In this document: piece by piece, positions 46,060-57,516 of the stretch
How positions within the stretch are numbered: the stretch's first letter is position 1
How the letters are laid out: each line of letters starts with the position of its first letter
Assembly (NCBI RefSeq): GCF_905147045.1
Contig: NC_065894.1
Coordinates: forward strand, 1,773,501 to 1,837,500
Length of the DNA: 64,000 nt
Reading direction: 5' to 3'
DNA from: Nymphalis io
Taxonomy: Eukaryota > Arthropoda > Insecta > Lepidoptera > Nymphalidae
Notes under the pieces: generated by a model
What the model saw: only the letters and a program-made list of their open reading frames with translations
What the model was told of the DNA's origin: nothing
The model's database searches: none
Program-made: the position numbers and the translations under genes

Positions 46060-46287
46060 ATGAAACACGTGCTTATAGTTATATTTCAATGTTGTCTTTT
46101 CTCGCTGCCGCTCGCTCTTAACCCACTCGACTTTGGGACAAATTGCGTAATATCCAAATTAGATTTGTCCAACCCCTTGGGGCCTCATAATCTGCACAAA
46201 CCAAGTCCAGATATAATGTCTGCTGAATCTATACGCTCTCGTGAATTTAACATTCATTATGAAGATTACGATGGCTCAAAGCGATAA
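46060..46287 (+). CDS. Candidate small secreted protein, 75 residues
   Basis: The frame from ATG 46060 encodes MKHVLIVIFQCCLFSLPLA, a convincing signal peptide: a basic N-end, a hydrophobic core and an LPLA cut site. A mature part of about 56 residues beginning LNPLDFGTNC and ending in EDYDGSKR follows. The mature part is polar, rich in Ser, Asn, Pro and acidic residues. It has one Cys, so no disulfide core, and a Lys-Arg pair at the very end. Codon use (CTC, CCG, CGC, CTG) is clearly more GC-rich than the flanks, and no repeat family covers it. An upstream in-frame GTG at 46045 would add five residues but spoil the signal peptide, so ATG 46060 is chosen. AAG|GTAAGG about 19 bases after the stop resembles a splice donor. 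I do not recognise a family. A chance open frame cannot be excluded. Confidence 0.45.
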   Translation: MKHVLIVIFQCCLFSLPLALNPLDFGTNCVISKLDLSNPLGPHNLHKPSPDIMSAESIRSREFNIHYEDYDGSKR

Positions 46288-46331
46288 TCGTTTGAGATAC
46301 GTTTAAGGTAAGGTAAGATACCTAATAGTAG

Positions 46332-46391
46332 ATATATATATATATATATACATATATACTAATTAATAGCCGCGTGTAAGAGGGGGGGGGG
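46332..46391. repeat. TA microsatellite and G10 run
   Basis: A TA run at about 46332-46352 is followed at 46382-46391 by ten G residues, shortly after the candidate secreted-protein frame. Confidence 0.7.
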
Positions 46392-46437
46392 TTTGGTAGG
46401 TGTTAGGTATCCTATGTCATAAACGATGTTTGGCTTA

Positions 46438-46502
46438 AAACGTGACATCGTAATAAATATACAAATAGACAAACTCACTTTTGCATTTATAATATTAGTA
46501 AG
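46438..46502 (-). repeat. Family E fragment, reversed
   Basis: AAATAGACAAACTCACTTTT, then GCATTTATAATATTAGTA is the reverse of the family E opening seen at 15478 (TAATATTATAAATGCGAAAG). Confidence 0.5.
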
Positions 46503-46565
46503 AATTATAAAGTCATCTATGTTAGCTGTTCAACGTAAGCCATTGTAACCATCAATTAACCATAC

Positions 46566-46830
46566 GTGATGGCTCTATGCAAGCCCGTCTGGGTAGGTAC
46601 CACCCACTCGGAATACATTCTACCGCCAAACAGCATTTCTTAATATTGTTGTGTTCAAATTGTTCCGGTTCGAAGTGTGACTAAGCCTATAACTATAAGC
46701 ACAAGGAATATAATAACTTGTTGGTGACACATAATTAAAGGCGTTGTATAGGATTGTTACATTTCATACTGTGACAATGGCAATGGGCGGTAGTTTCCAC
46801 TTACCTATCTATTTGAAAAGAAAAAAAATG
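46566..46830 (+). repeat. Family B repeat, near full, diverged
   Basis: It reads TGATGGCTCTATGCAAGCCC, GTCTGGGTAGGTACCACCCA, TTCTACCGCCAAACAGCAT, then a degraded middle, and ends GGCAATGGGCGGTAGTTTCC, ACTTACCTATC and an A-rich tail. Confidence 0.75.
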
Positions 46831-46839
46831 AAAAAATAA

Positions 46840-48925
46840 TAAGCATATTTAAAAAAAATAAGAAGTAAATATTGTAGAATTATGATTCGCATTACATTTA
46901 CGTTTGTTTATTTCAAATCGAATTCTGGGCCTGGGAATAAAATACTAGTGTAAATGTATGGAAGGAAAATGTCGTAGGCAAATTGAATCAATCCCTTTAA
47001 CACAATTTAAACCACACCACGAAGTCTGACGTAATAAAACACACCAAAATGAAAGGCTCACGTCTAAACAAGAAGGCAATTTTCTATTACGACATTAAAT
47101 TAAACAGACGCGAGCGTTTCAATTTGTAACACAAATCGGTTCCCGTTTACGTCTCTAAAAATTAAGGTTAAATAATATATACATAAGTCAAATTTATGTG
47201 AACTCATTTCAAGTCATTTATTTCTATGTTCATTTATTTTATACATTGAATTATTTATATGAATTGAATTTGTATTTTTATTACCTACCCATTACTGAAA
47301 AAATAATTATAAAGCTTTATATTTTTTTAAAGATTCAGTTCAACATATTTCTACTAACTGGTTGGAGCTGGATTCAAGGTATATAATTTGTCACTATTTT
47401 TAAGTATTTGATTTGAACAAATGGATATTCTCTCTGTCTATCATTATACTTTAATAACATAAAGCAAAATTAATTTTTTAAACGATAAAAAACCTCCTTA
47501 CAACCACAGATAAGATAATAGTAACGTAAATAGGCCTCTTTATTGTCCATATTTAAAAATGGAAGATATTTTAATTTCATCCACTAATTAATGTTTCAAT
47601 TTTAATTGATTACAACGGGAGTGGAGATCAATTAACAACTGGCGGTCAATTTATCTGTCATACTTTAAAAAAAACGTAGTTGGTGATCAAATCATATCTT
47701 GTTTTATTGACTCGGGACGTGACGAAAGGAACACTTGGACTATTACTAATCTAGTGTAGTTATTGATTTTGTTTTGAAAATGGAATGAATGAATGAATAT
47801 GAAATGAAATGTTACAAAGACAAACGTAACATAACTCAATATAATTTTATTTTATTTCATAATAAAGCATTCTATATTAGTTATATTTATTGACAATAAT
47901 TTGAATTGTATAAATCATTACTTCAATAAAAATACTAGAAAAATCAATGAATTTTTTAGATAATTTATTACTCTAATATACGAAAAATATGCACGCAAAA
48001 GCTTTTTGGTAAATATTTCAGTAGCGAATACATTGTATTATGATTAAGGTATCTTAAGCACTGAAGTTATCAAGCGAAGCGAAAGCTACATCAAAGTGAT
48101 ACGAAGTTAGTTCTTATAAAACAGTATAGCAGACTTAAGTACAAAACAAATACATTTTGTAAATAGTTGAGTAAAAAACAAATTTATAGATTTATATACT
48201 CAGTATCTTCGAATATACTTTGTAACATAAATAAGTAAAGTAAGAATGTTTTATAAATATTGTTTTTATTTGTCTTTTACCCTTTTTGTCTTAAGATTAA
48301 CATTTAGGTCTAATAAAGCCAACTATTAAATATTTCCTTTCGAATGTTATTTTTTTTTGTGTTTTATTATATATTATATATTTTTCTTTTGATTTTATTA
48401 TTTTACCGTATTGAGTGTGTGTGTTGATACTAATAAAATTGTCTTTATTTCTTTTTTAATTTGAATAAACTTATGGCCTAGAATGTAAAAACCCTGACAA
48501 ATTGCTAAAATAAATTTTACAGACAGAGTATAAAGTACAGAAATAAAGTAAAATATAAACAGTGAAAGCTAATATTAATAATAAAAACTTATAATCGAAT
48601 GCAGTTGTACGACTAATTTTTTTTTTTATATTCACCACATAAAACCATAGAAATGACCAACAATTAATATTTAATAATAATTAGACATCTCATACATACA
48701 TACAGGCAGACGTAATACTTAAGCGACGGGTGACATGGATATGAACAACTGACTAAATTAGCTCTACTAAAGTCTCAACTCATGAAGATAAGTATAATAA
48801 AGGAAGAAATTGTGTGAAATATGATGTAATACATAGTATTATATATAACTTGTAGCGTGGGAAGAATGGTCGCTAAGGCTGAAAATGGTCAGAAAGACTG
48901 GGCGAAATATTAAAGTCGTTTCATT
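46840..48925. other. AT-rich non-coding stretch
   Basis: No gene was recognised. A possible family C 3' relic (GAATGGTCGCTAAGGCTGAA, AATGGTCAGAAAGAC) is at about 48864-48898. Confidence 0.4.
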
Positions 48926-48927
48926 AT

Positions 48928-49100
48928 TTTTTTTATGTTATAGGTAGGCGGGCGGTCAAATGGGCCACTTGATGTTAAGTGGTGGATGTAAGAAGTATTA
49001 ACCATTCCTTACATCGCCAATGCGCCACCAACATTGGGAACGAAGATGTTATGTCCCTTGTTATGGCTTGCACAATGCCTAGTAGGGCTTTACCTAGTAT
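48928..49100 (-). repeat. Family B repeat with internal deletions
   Basis: It contains GGTAGGCGGGCGGTCAAATG, GGCCACTTGATGTTAAGTGG, TCCTTACATCGCCAATGCGC and AACGAAGATGTTATGTCCC, then jumps to ATGGCTTGCACAATGCC. The frame at 48979 lies inside it. Confidence 0.75.
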
Positions 49101-49165
49101 CTTAAGAAACAAATTTTACATTCTCAACCCGATCGCAATGAAAATCGAATTACCGGTGATACGCT

Positions 49166-49250
49166 GTTCTCAAATCAAATCAAAATATAATTTATTCTAG
49201 TTTAGTAGTATCATATAAAGCACTTTTGAACCGTCATGTCAGATGATTAA
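49166..49250 (-). repeat. Family D 3' end, reversed
   Basis: TCAAATCAAATCAAAATATA, then ATTTATTCTAG and AAAGCACTTTTGAACCGTCA is the reversed 3' end of family D. On the minus strand it ends with a TATTTTGATTTGATTTG tail. Confidence 0.65.
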
Positions 49251-49507
49251 ATTGAATACAAGGCTATCAGTTTTTCTTAAAAAGACTTAAAATCTACTAT
49301 CCATAAATCCATACAAGTTATAATTTATGTGTACTGTTTGGAAATCAACGAGTATTACCACATAAAAGATTATGCAACTTAAATAGTATATATATACTTA
49401 ATTATAACAGTTAAAATTTTATGTCGTTGTCGAATTTATGGTTAAGGTATATTGTCTTAGTACAAAATATTCTCATCATATTAAAATCAAAGGAGACATA
49501 CCTATTT

Positions 49508-49660
49508 TGTTTTATAGGTACGACACACCGCTTATTCTACAGCCAAACAGCAATATTTAGAATAGTTGAGTTCTGGCTTGAAGGGTATGTAAGCCAGCCA
49601 GGCAAGGAATGTAACATCTTAGTTTACAAAGTTGATGGCTCATTGGCGATGTAAGATTTG
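49508..49660 (+). repeat. Family B repeat, internal part, diverged
   Basis: CGCTTATTCTACAGCCAAAC, AGCAATATTTAGAATAGTTG, TGGCTTGAAGGGTATGTAAG, AATGTAACATCTTAG and TGGCTCATTGGCGATGTAAG follow family order. Confidence 0.65.
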
Positions 49661-49664
49661 CTTT

Positions 49665-51175
49665 CATATTTGTGTACTAATTTAAATTGTTCGTTTCCCA
49701 AATAAAATAAAATGAGTACGGAAAGATAAATATTTCATACAGCGCCGGTATCTATAGGGATCAATTATCGTCACGTGATCCGTCAACCAACGTATTTTGT
49801 AAAAAAAACATATGAAAATATATATACATCTCTTAGACCACGCCACTTAGTCCAATCTTCAACTATTATGTTTCAACTGTTTAGGACGCCATTTTTACGT
49901 TTGCCAAGTCGCGGTCGCTCATAGCTAGAAATTAAAATTCAAATTATTTATGTGCAAAGTTGAAGGTTCATTTTTGATGTTACAGTAGTTAAAATCCTGT
50001 CACAACAACCATAAGATGGTATGCAAATATCATATATACGTCTATGGTATAATAAATTACGAACAGTGCGCTTTCAACGCGACACATCCCACGCACATAA
50101 TTTTATGTTTTGACCATATTTATTAATCTTGGGGATCCAAATAATAATGAAAATTTAAACAGATTTCTAATTAATAAAAATTTCACAAAATCTATCTCTA
50201 AATTATGATATTACATAAGTTAAAAAGTTAAGACAACTCTCTGGGCTATACCGGTTTAAACTATATTCTCTGGGTGATATGAAAATATTTAACTAGTCTC
50301 ACCGTGAGCTTCCACGTTTTGTTTCCAAATGTAATTGAAGGTAGAACGCATTGATTAAAGACGTTAGTCTTTAAGCCTTGTAAAATGGATAAGGAAAAAG
50401 AAAAAACAAAAAATTACTTGAAACCCGTGTTTAAGTCCAAAATCTTTCTTAATTCAGCATGCACTTTGTATACTTTTGAATAATACCTACTACAAAAATA
50501 ATTTCCAAATTTTGCCATTTGAAAAAAAATATCGAATCAGAACTTTCGGATTCCAATTACGCTGTAACTCCATGCACATTTCTTTCATTCAAAAAAACAC
50601 TAATAATTAAAACTAGATCCGTCCAGTGCTTCAAAATTCAAATTGAGCATCTATCGCGAGATACTGAGAAAAGCGAAAACCGCAATTATTCAGAGCATAT
50701 TCGCACAGGAGAAAATAAAGTCAGCTTGATTTAATTGTCTTAATAAATTTTTATGTTAATTATTTCAAAATAATAGAAATAAAGCGATGATCATCGATGA
50801 TCTAGAAGGTCGATGTAAATGATGGGCTAAATAAAATGGACTAATTGACAATAGAGATACAATATAAACATTTAGTGATGTATTTATTTATTCCACATTG
50901 GCAATACTAATTGACAGTGTTTTAGAAAGGCCTCTATAATCGTACGTATGTTTGTTAGAGTTTGTTTCCAATCTCAAGTTTTGCTAATCAAAGAAAATAA
51001 GACCGACTTTCATGCAAAAACATAATTCCATAATATTTTAAAATTAAAAAAGATATAATGAACATGATAATAATATAATATATAATTTATATTAGTTGCA
51101 GTAAAGTTACATTTATCCTTTACAAATATACTCAACGTGATAAAATATCACATTAAATTAAAAACACCAGTGCGA
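49665..51175. other. Non-coding stretch
   Basis: No repeat family was recognised. The 71-codon frame at 50519-50734 lacks an ATG start (it begins at TTG) and shows no motif. Confidence 0.35.
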
Positions 51176-51177
51176 AC

Positions 51178-51475
51178 GAACCTGCTTGAAAACCGGTTGT
51201 ATCCAGTAAATTCCGGATCATTCTACAACTCCGTCGCCATATTTCGTGCGCCGCGTGCCGACATCGCGTAGCGGCGAAATTTAATTCCAAGGCGCCTTGC
51301 GCTCAGTTTGAGCTCAAAGCGAACATTTCATACACCGCATGAGCTATAACAGTATATACCTGTGGCAATTTTAAAAGACAAACCGGCGTGTTGTTTAACC
51401 GGATTAAAGTAAAACTACAGGTCATTTTCATTCAGCGTCGCTAGCGTGGAATTACGAGATGCTTTAGGAAAATTT
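51178..51475. promoter_or_regulatory. GC-rich island, possible regulatory element or promoter
   Basis: This block stands out in base composition: CCGTCGCCATATTTCGTGCG, CCGCGTGCCGACATCGCGTA, GCGGCGAAATTTAATTCC, AAGGCGCCTTGCGCTCAG. It has no long open frame and no repeat signature I know. Within it, an arthropod-type initiator (CTCAGTTT, about 51301-51308) has an AT-rich AAATTTAAT box about 21-28 bases upstream, the spacing expected for a TATA-type core promoter on the plus strand. A non-coding exon or a conserved enhancer would look similar. The identity is an inference from composition and spacing only. Confidence 0.35.
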
Positions 51476-51479
51476 GTTT

Positions 51480-53620
51480 TTGAATGGGACTATCCTCAAA
51501 AATTGTAAAATATATATGACCTATTTTGTATTTAGGACATAAATTCTCTTTAATTTTCATGTTTGAATTTGTTTTTGGCTTAAATGATAAACAATAGCAG
51601 AAAAATATAAATAGCAAGACGGAAGCGAGTGAAATTAAAAATATATTATAAAGTTACAAATATTTATTTACCCTAATTGCTATACTAAATAAATAGATAG
51701 AGGATTATTTGGGACTACAATATTGGTTGTAATGTTATTTTTATTTTATTGTATAATAAACAATATTATCGCAATGTTATATACATTATCATTCTATATA
51801 AAACCAGCTTATAAACTATATGAAATTGTAGTTGTTAATATTTTATTTTAGTTTTAAGCAATTAATTTGTTTTATTTTATGTTATAATAACTTCAATTTT
51901 TTTTAGTCATATCTTCTTAAAATATTATTACAATTCAGAAGTAATTATTTTTTAATATGGTGGTAAGGGAGATTTAACTTCATGTTTGTAATTATTATAC
52001 TCAGTTAATTTAAATTTATTTCAAACTTCATTACAAGAAGCTTAGGCTCGAATTTTTGTTTGAGAAAGGTTGCCTGTTTTGAATTCAGATAGGGTAATGT
52101 GACTGCTAGGATTAGGGCTTGAGAAAATAAATTTTAAGTACAGTTATTTCAGTTTCTTGTGTATTTTGGACTTCTATTTATTATTATTTTGCGTACAAAA
52201 GTATGTGAGTAAGTGAAGAATTTATATCAAAACATTTTAGTAATTTGTTTTTTTATATATCTTACATACACCCAACTTCTTTTGTGAGAGGGAAGAGAAA
52301 TTTATTTATTTATTTTTTTTATTTTTTGTTTATTCTCTCCCACAGACAATAATGTTTACATTTTCTTTTTTTTATAATATATATAAATACAGTTATATGT
52401 GGGATACAGGAGCCCAAGCTAGGTTGCCCTGTGCTAAGGGTAAGGTAAGGGTAAGAAATAATATAGTATTAGAGATTATTTTATACGCAACCTCTTTTCA
52501 AAAATATGAATTCTGCCAACGGTAGAAAATATAGTTGAACTCAAATAATAGAGAGCGTTATTATTGAAAAGGAAATAATTGAATGATACCCTTTTAAGCT
52601 GGTAACAACATATTAATTAAATGTATATGAATTATGAAATAAATAAAATAGATTTCTGAAACCGAAATTTGATGACACGTTCGGATTCGTGAAATAAATT
52701 CCAAGCCTTAAGAGGAAAGACCGTTGCTCAGCTGTGAAATATTCACAGGTTGTTTCTTTAAACGAAGTATTCAAGAAGCTTGTTAATTTTAAAAAACCAC
52801 GGAACCGAAAGTCCTAAAATTAAAGAGAATACAACTTTAAAAACAAAGTAGTATAAGTCGAAAAAAAATTATTTATAAGAGAAATTTAGAGGAAAAAAAT
52901 AATATCTCCTCAAACTCATCATGAATCTGAGACTATTAACAAAAACATATGGAAATATATACTAACAAATGTTAACAAGGTTGAAAGCTTTAAAAACAAC
53001 GTTTCCGTTTAAAATATATTACATAATGGCAAGATAGTCTCCCAGGGATCGTATGCTTCAAGAAATACGCATTTCTGGTACAAATGTAGAACGGCTTAAT
53101 TTAAGCTGGGATTTGGAAATATAAGTACAAGCTTGGAATTCGTTTTATGTCAGTAATGGATCCCGTTTAATATCTTAAAATTTCTCGGGAATAAATTAAA
53201 AGCGTCTCTTAAGCAAATTCGGTAAAATAGAGACATTTCGACTTATAATACTGATATCTAAATTCAGACATTATAGAGTCAATTTTAGAGAAGTCGTTAT
53301 AAGTTAATTTCTCGATCTGTTTGATTAAATTTAAGAGATCTTTTGGACTTTAAAAATATACTTTGAATATTGTAAGCATCTAAATATAGTTTACATTAAT
53401 TTCATATAAATTTTCTGGAAAACTCGACAGACATTCTGGCAGCTGGACTTAATTTAAATTTTTGATTAATTAGTAACATAAAATAATTAATCTTGATAAC
53501 AGATTATGAGAGAATATCGTGTTTTAAGAAGAAGGGAAACGCTAGACGAAAATGTATTTCGAATAACGCTTCCAATGTTCAAAATCAAAAGTATAAACAT
53601 TATTAAAAGAATAAATTATG
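51480..53620. other. AT-rich non-coding stretch
   Basis: No gene was recognised. At about 52300-52345, minus-strand (AATA)n runs precede a block ending at CTAAGGGTAAGGTAAGGGTA (about 52434-52453), which may be an old LINE 3' end. A degraded family A tail (GCTCAGCTGTGAAATATTCA, CAGGTTGTTTC) is at about 52727-52757. Confidence 0.4.
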
Positions 53621-53627
53621 ATGGTGT

Positions 53628-53847
53628 TTTTTATTGATTAGGACCAGCTTATGAGTCACCTAATGGTAAGTGGTCACCAATGCCCATAGACATTAGCATT
53701 GTAAGAAATGTTAGCCATCGCTTCCATCGCCAATACAACACCAACCTTGGGAACTAAGATGTTATGTCCCTTGTATTACCGGTACATGGTATTGTTGTTT
53801 TGCGGTAAAATATCTGATGAGTGGGTGGTACCTACCCAAAGGTGGTA
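53628..53847 (-). repeat. Family B repeat, well preserved, short internal deletion
   Basis: It contains GTCACCTAATGGTAAGTGGT, CACCAATGCCCATAGACATT, CACCAACCTTGGGAACTAAG, ATGTTATGTCCCTTGTATTA, then TTTTGCGGTAAAATATCTGA and GAGTGGGTGGTACCTACCC. The frame at 53821 starts in it and is not a gene. Confidence 0.8.
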
Positions 53848-54039
53848 AGGCTAAGATATTCTATCCAACTTATTAAAACCATCTTCTTAAAGATACCCGT
53901 CCCTGTTCTTTCAAGGTTACTTCGCAACGTTACTCCCAGTTGGTTTCATCCGTCCAATGCAGGTTTCTTTACGCAAGGAAAACCGAATTGCATAATATTA
54001 AATATTTTCGGAGGCAAAGTATTCTTTTTCATAAAATAA

Positions 54040-54670
54040 TTCCATTTTATTTCATGTATTTTTAACTATGGTTATTAATACATTTGAAGTTGTAAAATGA
54101 CAATTAAGAGTCTCATGAGAGCCCACTTGTACATAGATATTTTGGTAATAATGTCAGGACCTGTGGAATTGTAAACAAATAAGTAAAGGCTTGTTACGTT
54201 TCAGTGTAAGCGTTAATGGGTCGGTAAAATTGAGGGCGGAAGTGACATACCCAACTTGGAGTCCAGCAATACAGCGCAATTAAGTAAAGTTGAACATTTA
54301 AAGTATTTTATTTAAGATATGGCGCATTTTACCATTAATTTATACTCATTTCTTAAAAAACATTTACTTGTTTTTAACACGAAAAGTTGAAAATATTAAG
54401 CAACTTGAAATATTAAATTGTTACTTTAGGGACATATTTCACTTTGCTTGAAAAAAAATATTTTTATAAGTATCATGGTAAAATTATGATAAAAAACATG
54501 TTATTCTTGTTTTTACTTTTAATGGATAACTTTATATAAGCGATATAAAAAAAACAAGTTGAATAGAAAAATCAAACATTTATAAAATAACAGCTTGTAC
54601 GAAAAGAAACACGGTCTTGCATTTTTTATTTATTATAATGTGAAGGGGATATTACTGATTAATATAATTC
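54040..54670. other. AT-rich non-coding stretch
   Basis: No gene or repeat copy was recognised. Confidence 0.4.
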
Positions 54671-54673
54671 AGT

Positions 54674-54975
54674 TTTTTTTATAGTAAAGGTAGATGGACG
54701 AGCATATTGGCCACCTGATGGTAAGTGGTCACCAACGCCCATAGACATTTTTTTTATAGAATAGGAATGCGGACGAGCATATGGGCCACCTGATGGTAAG
54801 TGGTCACCAATCGCCCTTAGACATTGGCCTTGTAAGAAATGTAAACCATCACTTACTTCGCCAATGCGCCACCAACCTTGGGAACTAAGATGTTATATCT
54901 TTTGTATCTATAATTACACTGACTTACTCACCCTTCAGACCGGAACACGATAATACCCAGTACTGCTGCTAAGTT
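54674..54975 (-). repeat. Family B repeat with duplicated 3' end
   Basis: The 3' end of the family appears twice in tandem: AGATGGACGAGCATATTGGC, CACCTGATGGTAAGTGGTCA, CCAACGCCCATAGACATT (to about 54747), then a T run (A tail on the minus strand) and a second, longer copy from ATGCGGACGAGCATATGGGC to CGGAACACGATAATACCCAG. Confidence 0.85.
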
Positions 54976-54979
54976 TGGT

Positions 54980-55562
54980 TTTGACCACTTTTAGCTAATC
55001 CAACAATGATTTACTCTGGCTATAAAATAATACATTTGGACTCCCAGATAGGTCATATACATAGGAGCATCGCTTAATTCGCGTAGTCGTTAAAATAATG
55101 AATATTTAAACGCTTAATATTTTTTAAATGTTAACTTTAAAGTATGATTATGGTGTGGTAAGAAAAATCTTAGTACCGAATGCCATGAAGTCGAAAAATT
55201 CGTAAAGCAACAGCTAGAAAATTTCCTATCGTAAGGTGAAAATATACGACCAAAACTCTTAAAATACGCCTATAAAATAGTAGTTAGTAAATCTTAAAAA
55301 TAAGACGTTCACACAGGTTCAAGTTCATGTAATGTAAGAAATACTAGAAGAAACAGTAGTACGGTTAATTAGCATAAATATTGTTAAGATAGTTTTAATA
55401 TTAGGTTTATCTTATAATATTAAATAAGCAATACGTATATAACATATATATTTTGTATATCTCTGAAAGGACTTTAAGGATTTGGCTCAAATTTTGTATT
55501 TAGTCAAGGTTTTTCTTATATAGATAAACTTATTATATATATCTTTTTTTTGTTGAAAAATG
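54980..55562. other. AT-rich non-coding stretch
   Basis: No gene or repeat copy was recognised. Confidence 0.4.
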
Positions 55563-55576
55563 CAATTTTTTTACAA

Positions 55577-55886
55577 CAGTAACAGCCTGTTAATGTCCCA
55601 CTGCTGGGCTAAGGCCCCCTCTCCCTTTTGAGGAGAAGGTTTGGAGCCTATTCCACCACGCTGCTCCAATGCGGGTTTGTAGAATACACATGTGACAGAA
55701 TTTCAATGAAATTAGACACATGCAGGTTTCCTCACGATGTTTTCCTTCACCGTTAAGAGATGAATTATAAACACAAATTAAGCACATGAAAATTCAGTGG
55801 TGCTTGCCCGGGTTTGAACCCGCGATCATCGGTTAAGATTCACGCGTTCTTACCACTAGGCCATCTCGGCTTATATTTATATATAT
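55577..55886 (-). repeat. Family A SINE, full length, with 15 extra 5' bases
   Basis: It reads from the tail (CAGTAACAGCCTGTTAATGT) to the head (GTTAAGATTCACGCGTTCTT, then CCACTAGGCCATCTCGGCT, ending at 55871). The target duplication is ATTTTTTTACAA at 55565-55576 and, one T shorter, ATTTTTTACAA at 55887-55897. Between the head and the right duplication are 15 AT-only bases (55872-55886). The reverse-strand frame at 55590-55787 is inside the SINE. Confidence 0.88.
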
Positions 55887-56804
55887 ATTTTTTACAAATA
55901 ATGTATCAAATTGCTTAATATTTATTTTAATCTTTGTCTTCAATATAGTATGTATTAATTTAATATTGGATATGTTTTAATCTGTTATTGGTTTAGTTAT
56001 ATTACTTTTTCTTATTTTATTTATTATTTCCAAATTAATTAATAAATTAAAAAATAATTAATAATTAATTAATAAATTAAAGCCAAACGAATCTCGATCG
56101 CCTGGATACTAAAATTATAACGCATGTAGTAATTTGATATAGTTATAAAGTATTATACCTTAAACAGTAAAAATTTTATTGGATCATAAAACTAACACTA
56201 ATGCTAGCTCTATATTATGGCACAGATTCGTCTGACATACACAGAGTTATAAACACAACACAGTTATGTGTTTAAGCCGACCAATTTTCGATCTTCAATT
56301 GTTCCAGACCAAGTCAGCTCCCAGCTATTGTCACAAATATAAATCAAATCATCTGCCTTCGCACGTTTATATAAAATCACGAATTCATTTAATTATTACT
56401 CTAATCGAATAAACTCATCCATACTTGATTTAATTACTTGATCTAAGATTACATATAATTGGATTCTATTGGATTCTAAGACGAGACTGTAAAACATCTA
56501 GATAATAGAATTTAAAACAAAAGTAAGGCTTAAGGGATTTGTTCAGTTATATTGTGCAGCAGACAGTGTTCAGTTACGCTTAGACTTTCTATTCTTTACG
56601 ATGGACTTATGCCTCCATAAGGTCCGTGAACATTCAGTAGATAGAATACGTGATTCATTATTTTTTAGTTTTGATTTAGTTATATATGATTTATTTTCTT
56701 CTTTTGTATTAATTGGTTTATATGGTTATAGCTCAAAATATTGTTTGTAATAAACCTGCCTATTTATAAAATATTTTTTTATATCCTAACTTTGCGTTTA
56801 TAAT

Positions 56805-56935
56805 TTGTCTCGTGTTTGGCGGTAAAAGAAAATATCGTATAGTAACGTGGAAGAATTCTGAGACACGTCTATCCACCAAGAGACATTGAAGCGGGGTGAA
56901 ATAAACCTTTGTCTAGTAGTGTTTTTTTTGGTCAT
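56805..56935 (+). repeat. Family A SINE, strongly diverged
   Basis: TTATAATTTGTCTCGTGTTT, GGCGGTAAAAGAAAATATCG, CACGTCTATCCACCAA and GCGGGGTGAAATAAACC follow family A order. The frame at 56886-57077 begins in this relic with TTG and is not a gene. Confidence 0.5.
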
Positions 56936-57250
56936 TAACGAAACTAGTTATTCATCTAATATATCAAATATTATACTAGGATTGGTTAGTTCAACTTCAT
57001 TCGGGGAAAGTAAAGGAGCAAAAAATTTAATCATTAGCGCAATTAGAGGTTGGTCTCATCCCATTTTTATCAGATGAATTAAAAATTAATTAAAGTGTTA
57101 TTTCTAAGGTTTGAACACACTATGCGATATTCAATACTTGCTGGTGCAAAAAATGGTCTATATTTTTTGGACTGGAAACTTCCAAGGTCATTGCTACCTA
57201 CTAGCACGTAGCACATTTCCCAGTGCGCCAATCAGCTATAATTAAAAAAA

Positions 57251-57270
57251 AATCGTAGCGCGCTACGATT
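57251..57270. repeat. Perfect 20-base palindrome
   Basis: AATCGTAGCG is followed directly by its reverse complement CGCTACGATT, with no spacer. A short GC-rich run (ACGCGCAC) follows. Confidence 0.9.
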
Positions 57271-57516
57271 ACGCGCACTTTTTCAAGCTACTTAAAAATA
57301 ATTGATAATAATGAATAATATAAAAAAACAATGAAAACGATATTACACGTCGTAATTAAAAACCACTAAGCCTGAAGCCTTTCCATACATATCGTGTAAC
57401 AGTTCGTTAATCTGCAAAATCATAGACAATGTCACCGACGCGTTCTTTTAAAAGGCTATGGCGCAATCGAGAAGAGTAATGTAACGTGAAAATAAAATCT
57501 TTTTGGACATATTTGT

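Noticed and set aside
50519..50734. 71-codon frame with polar, Ser/Asn/Lys-rich product
   Set aside because: It lacks an ATG start (first codon TTG), and has no splice-site support and no recognisable domain.
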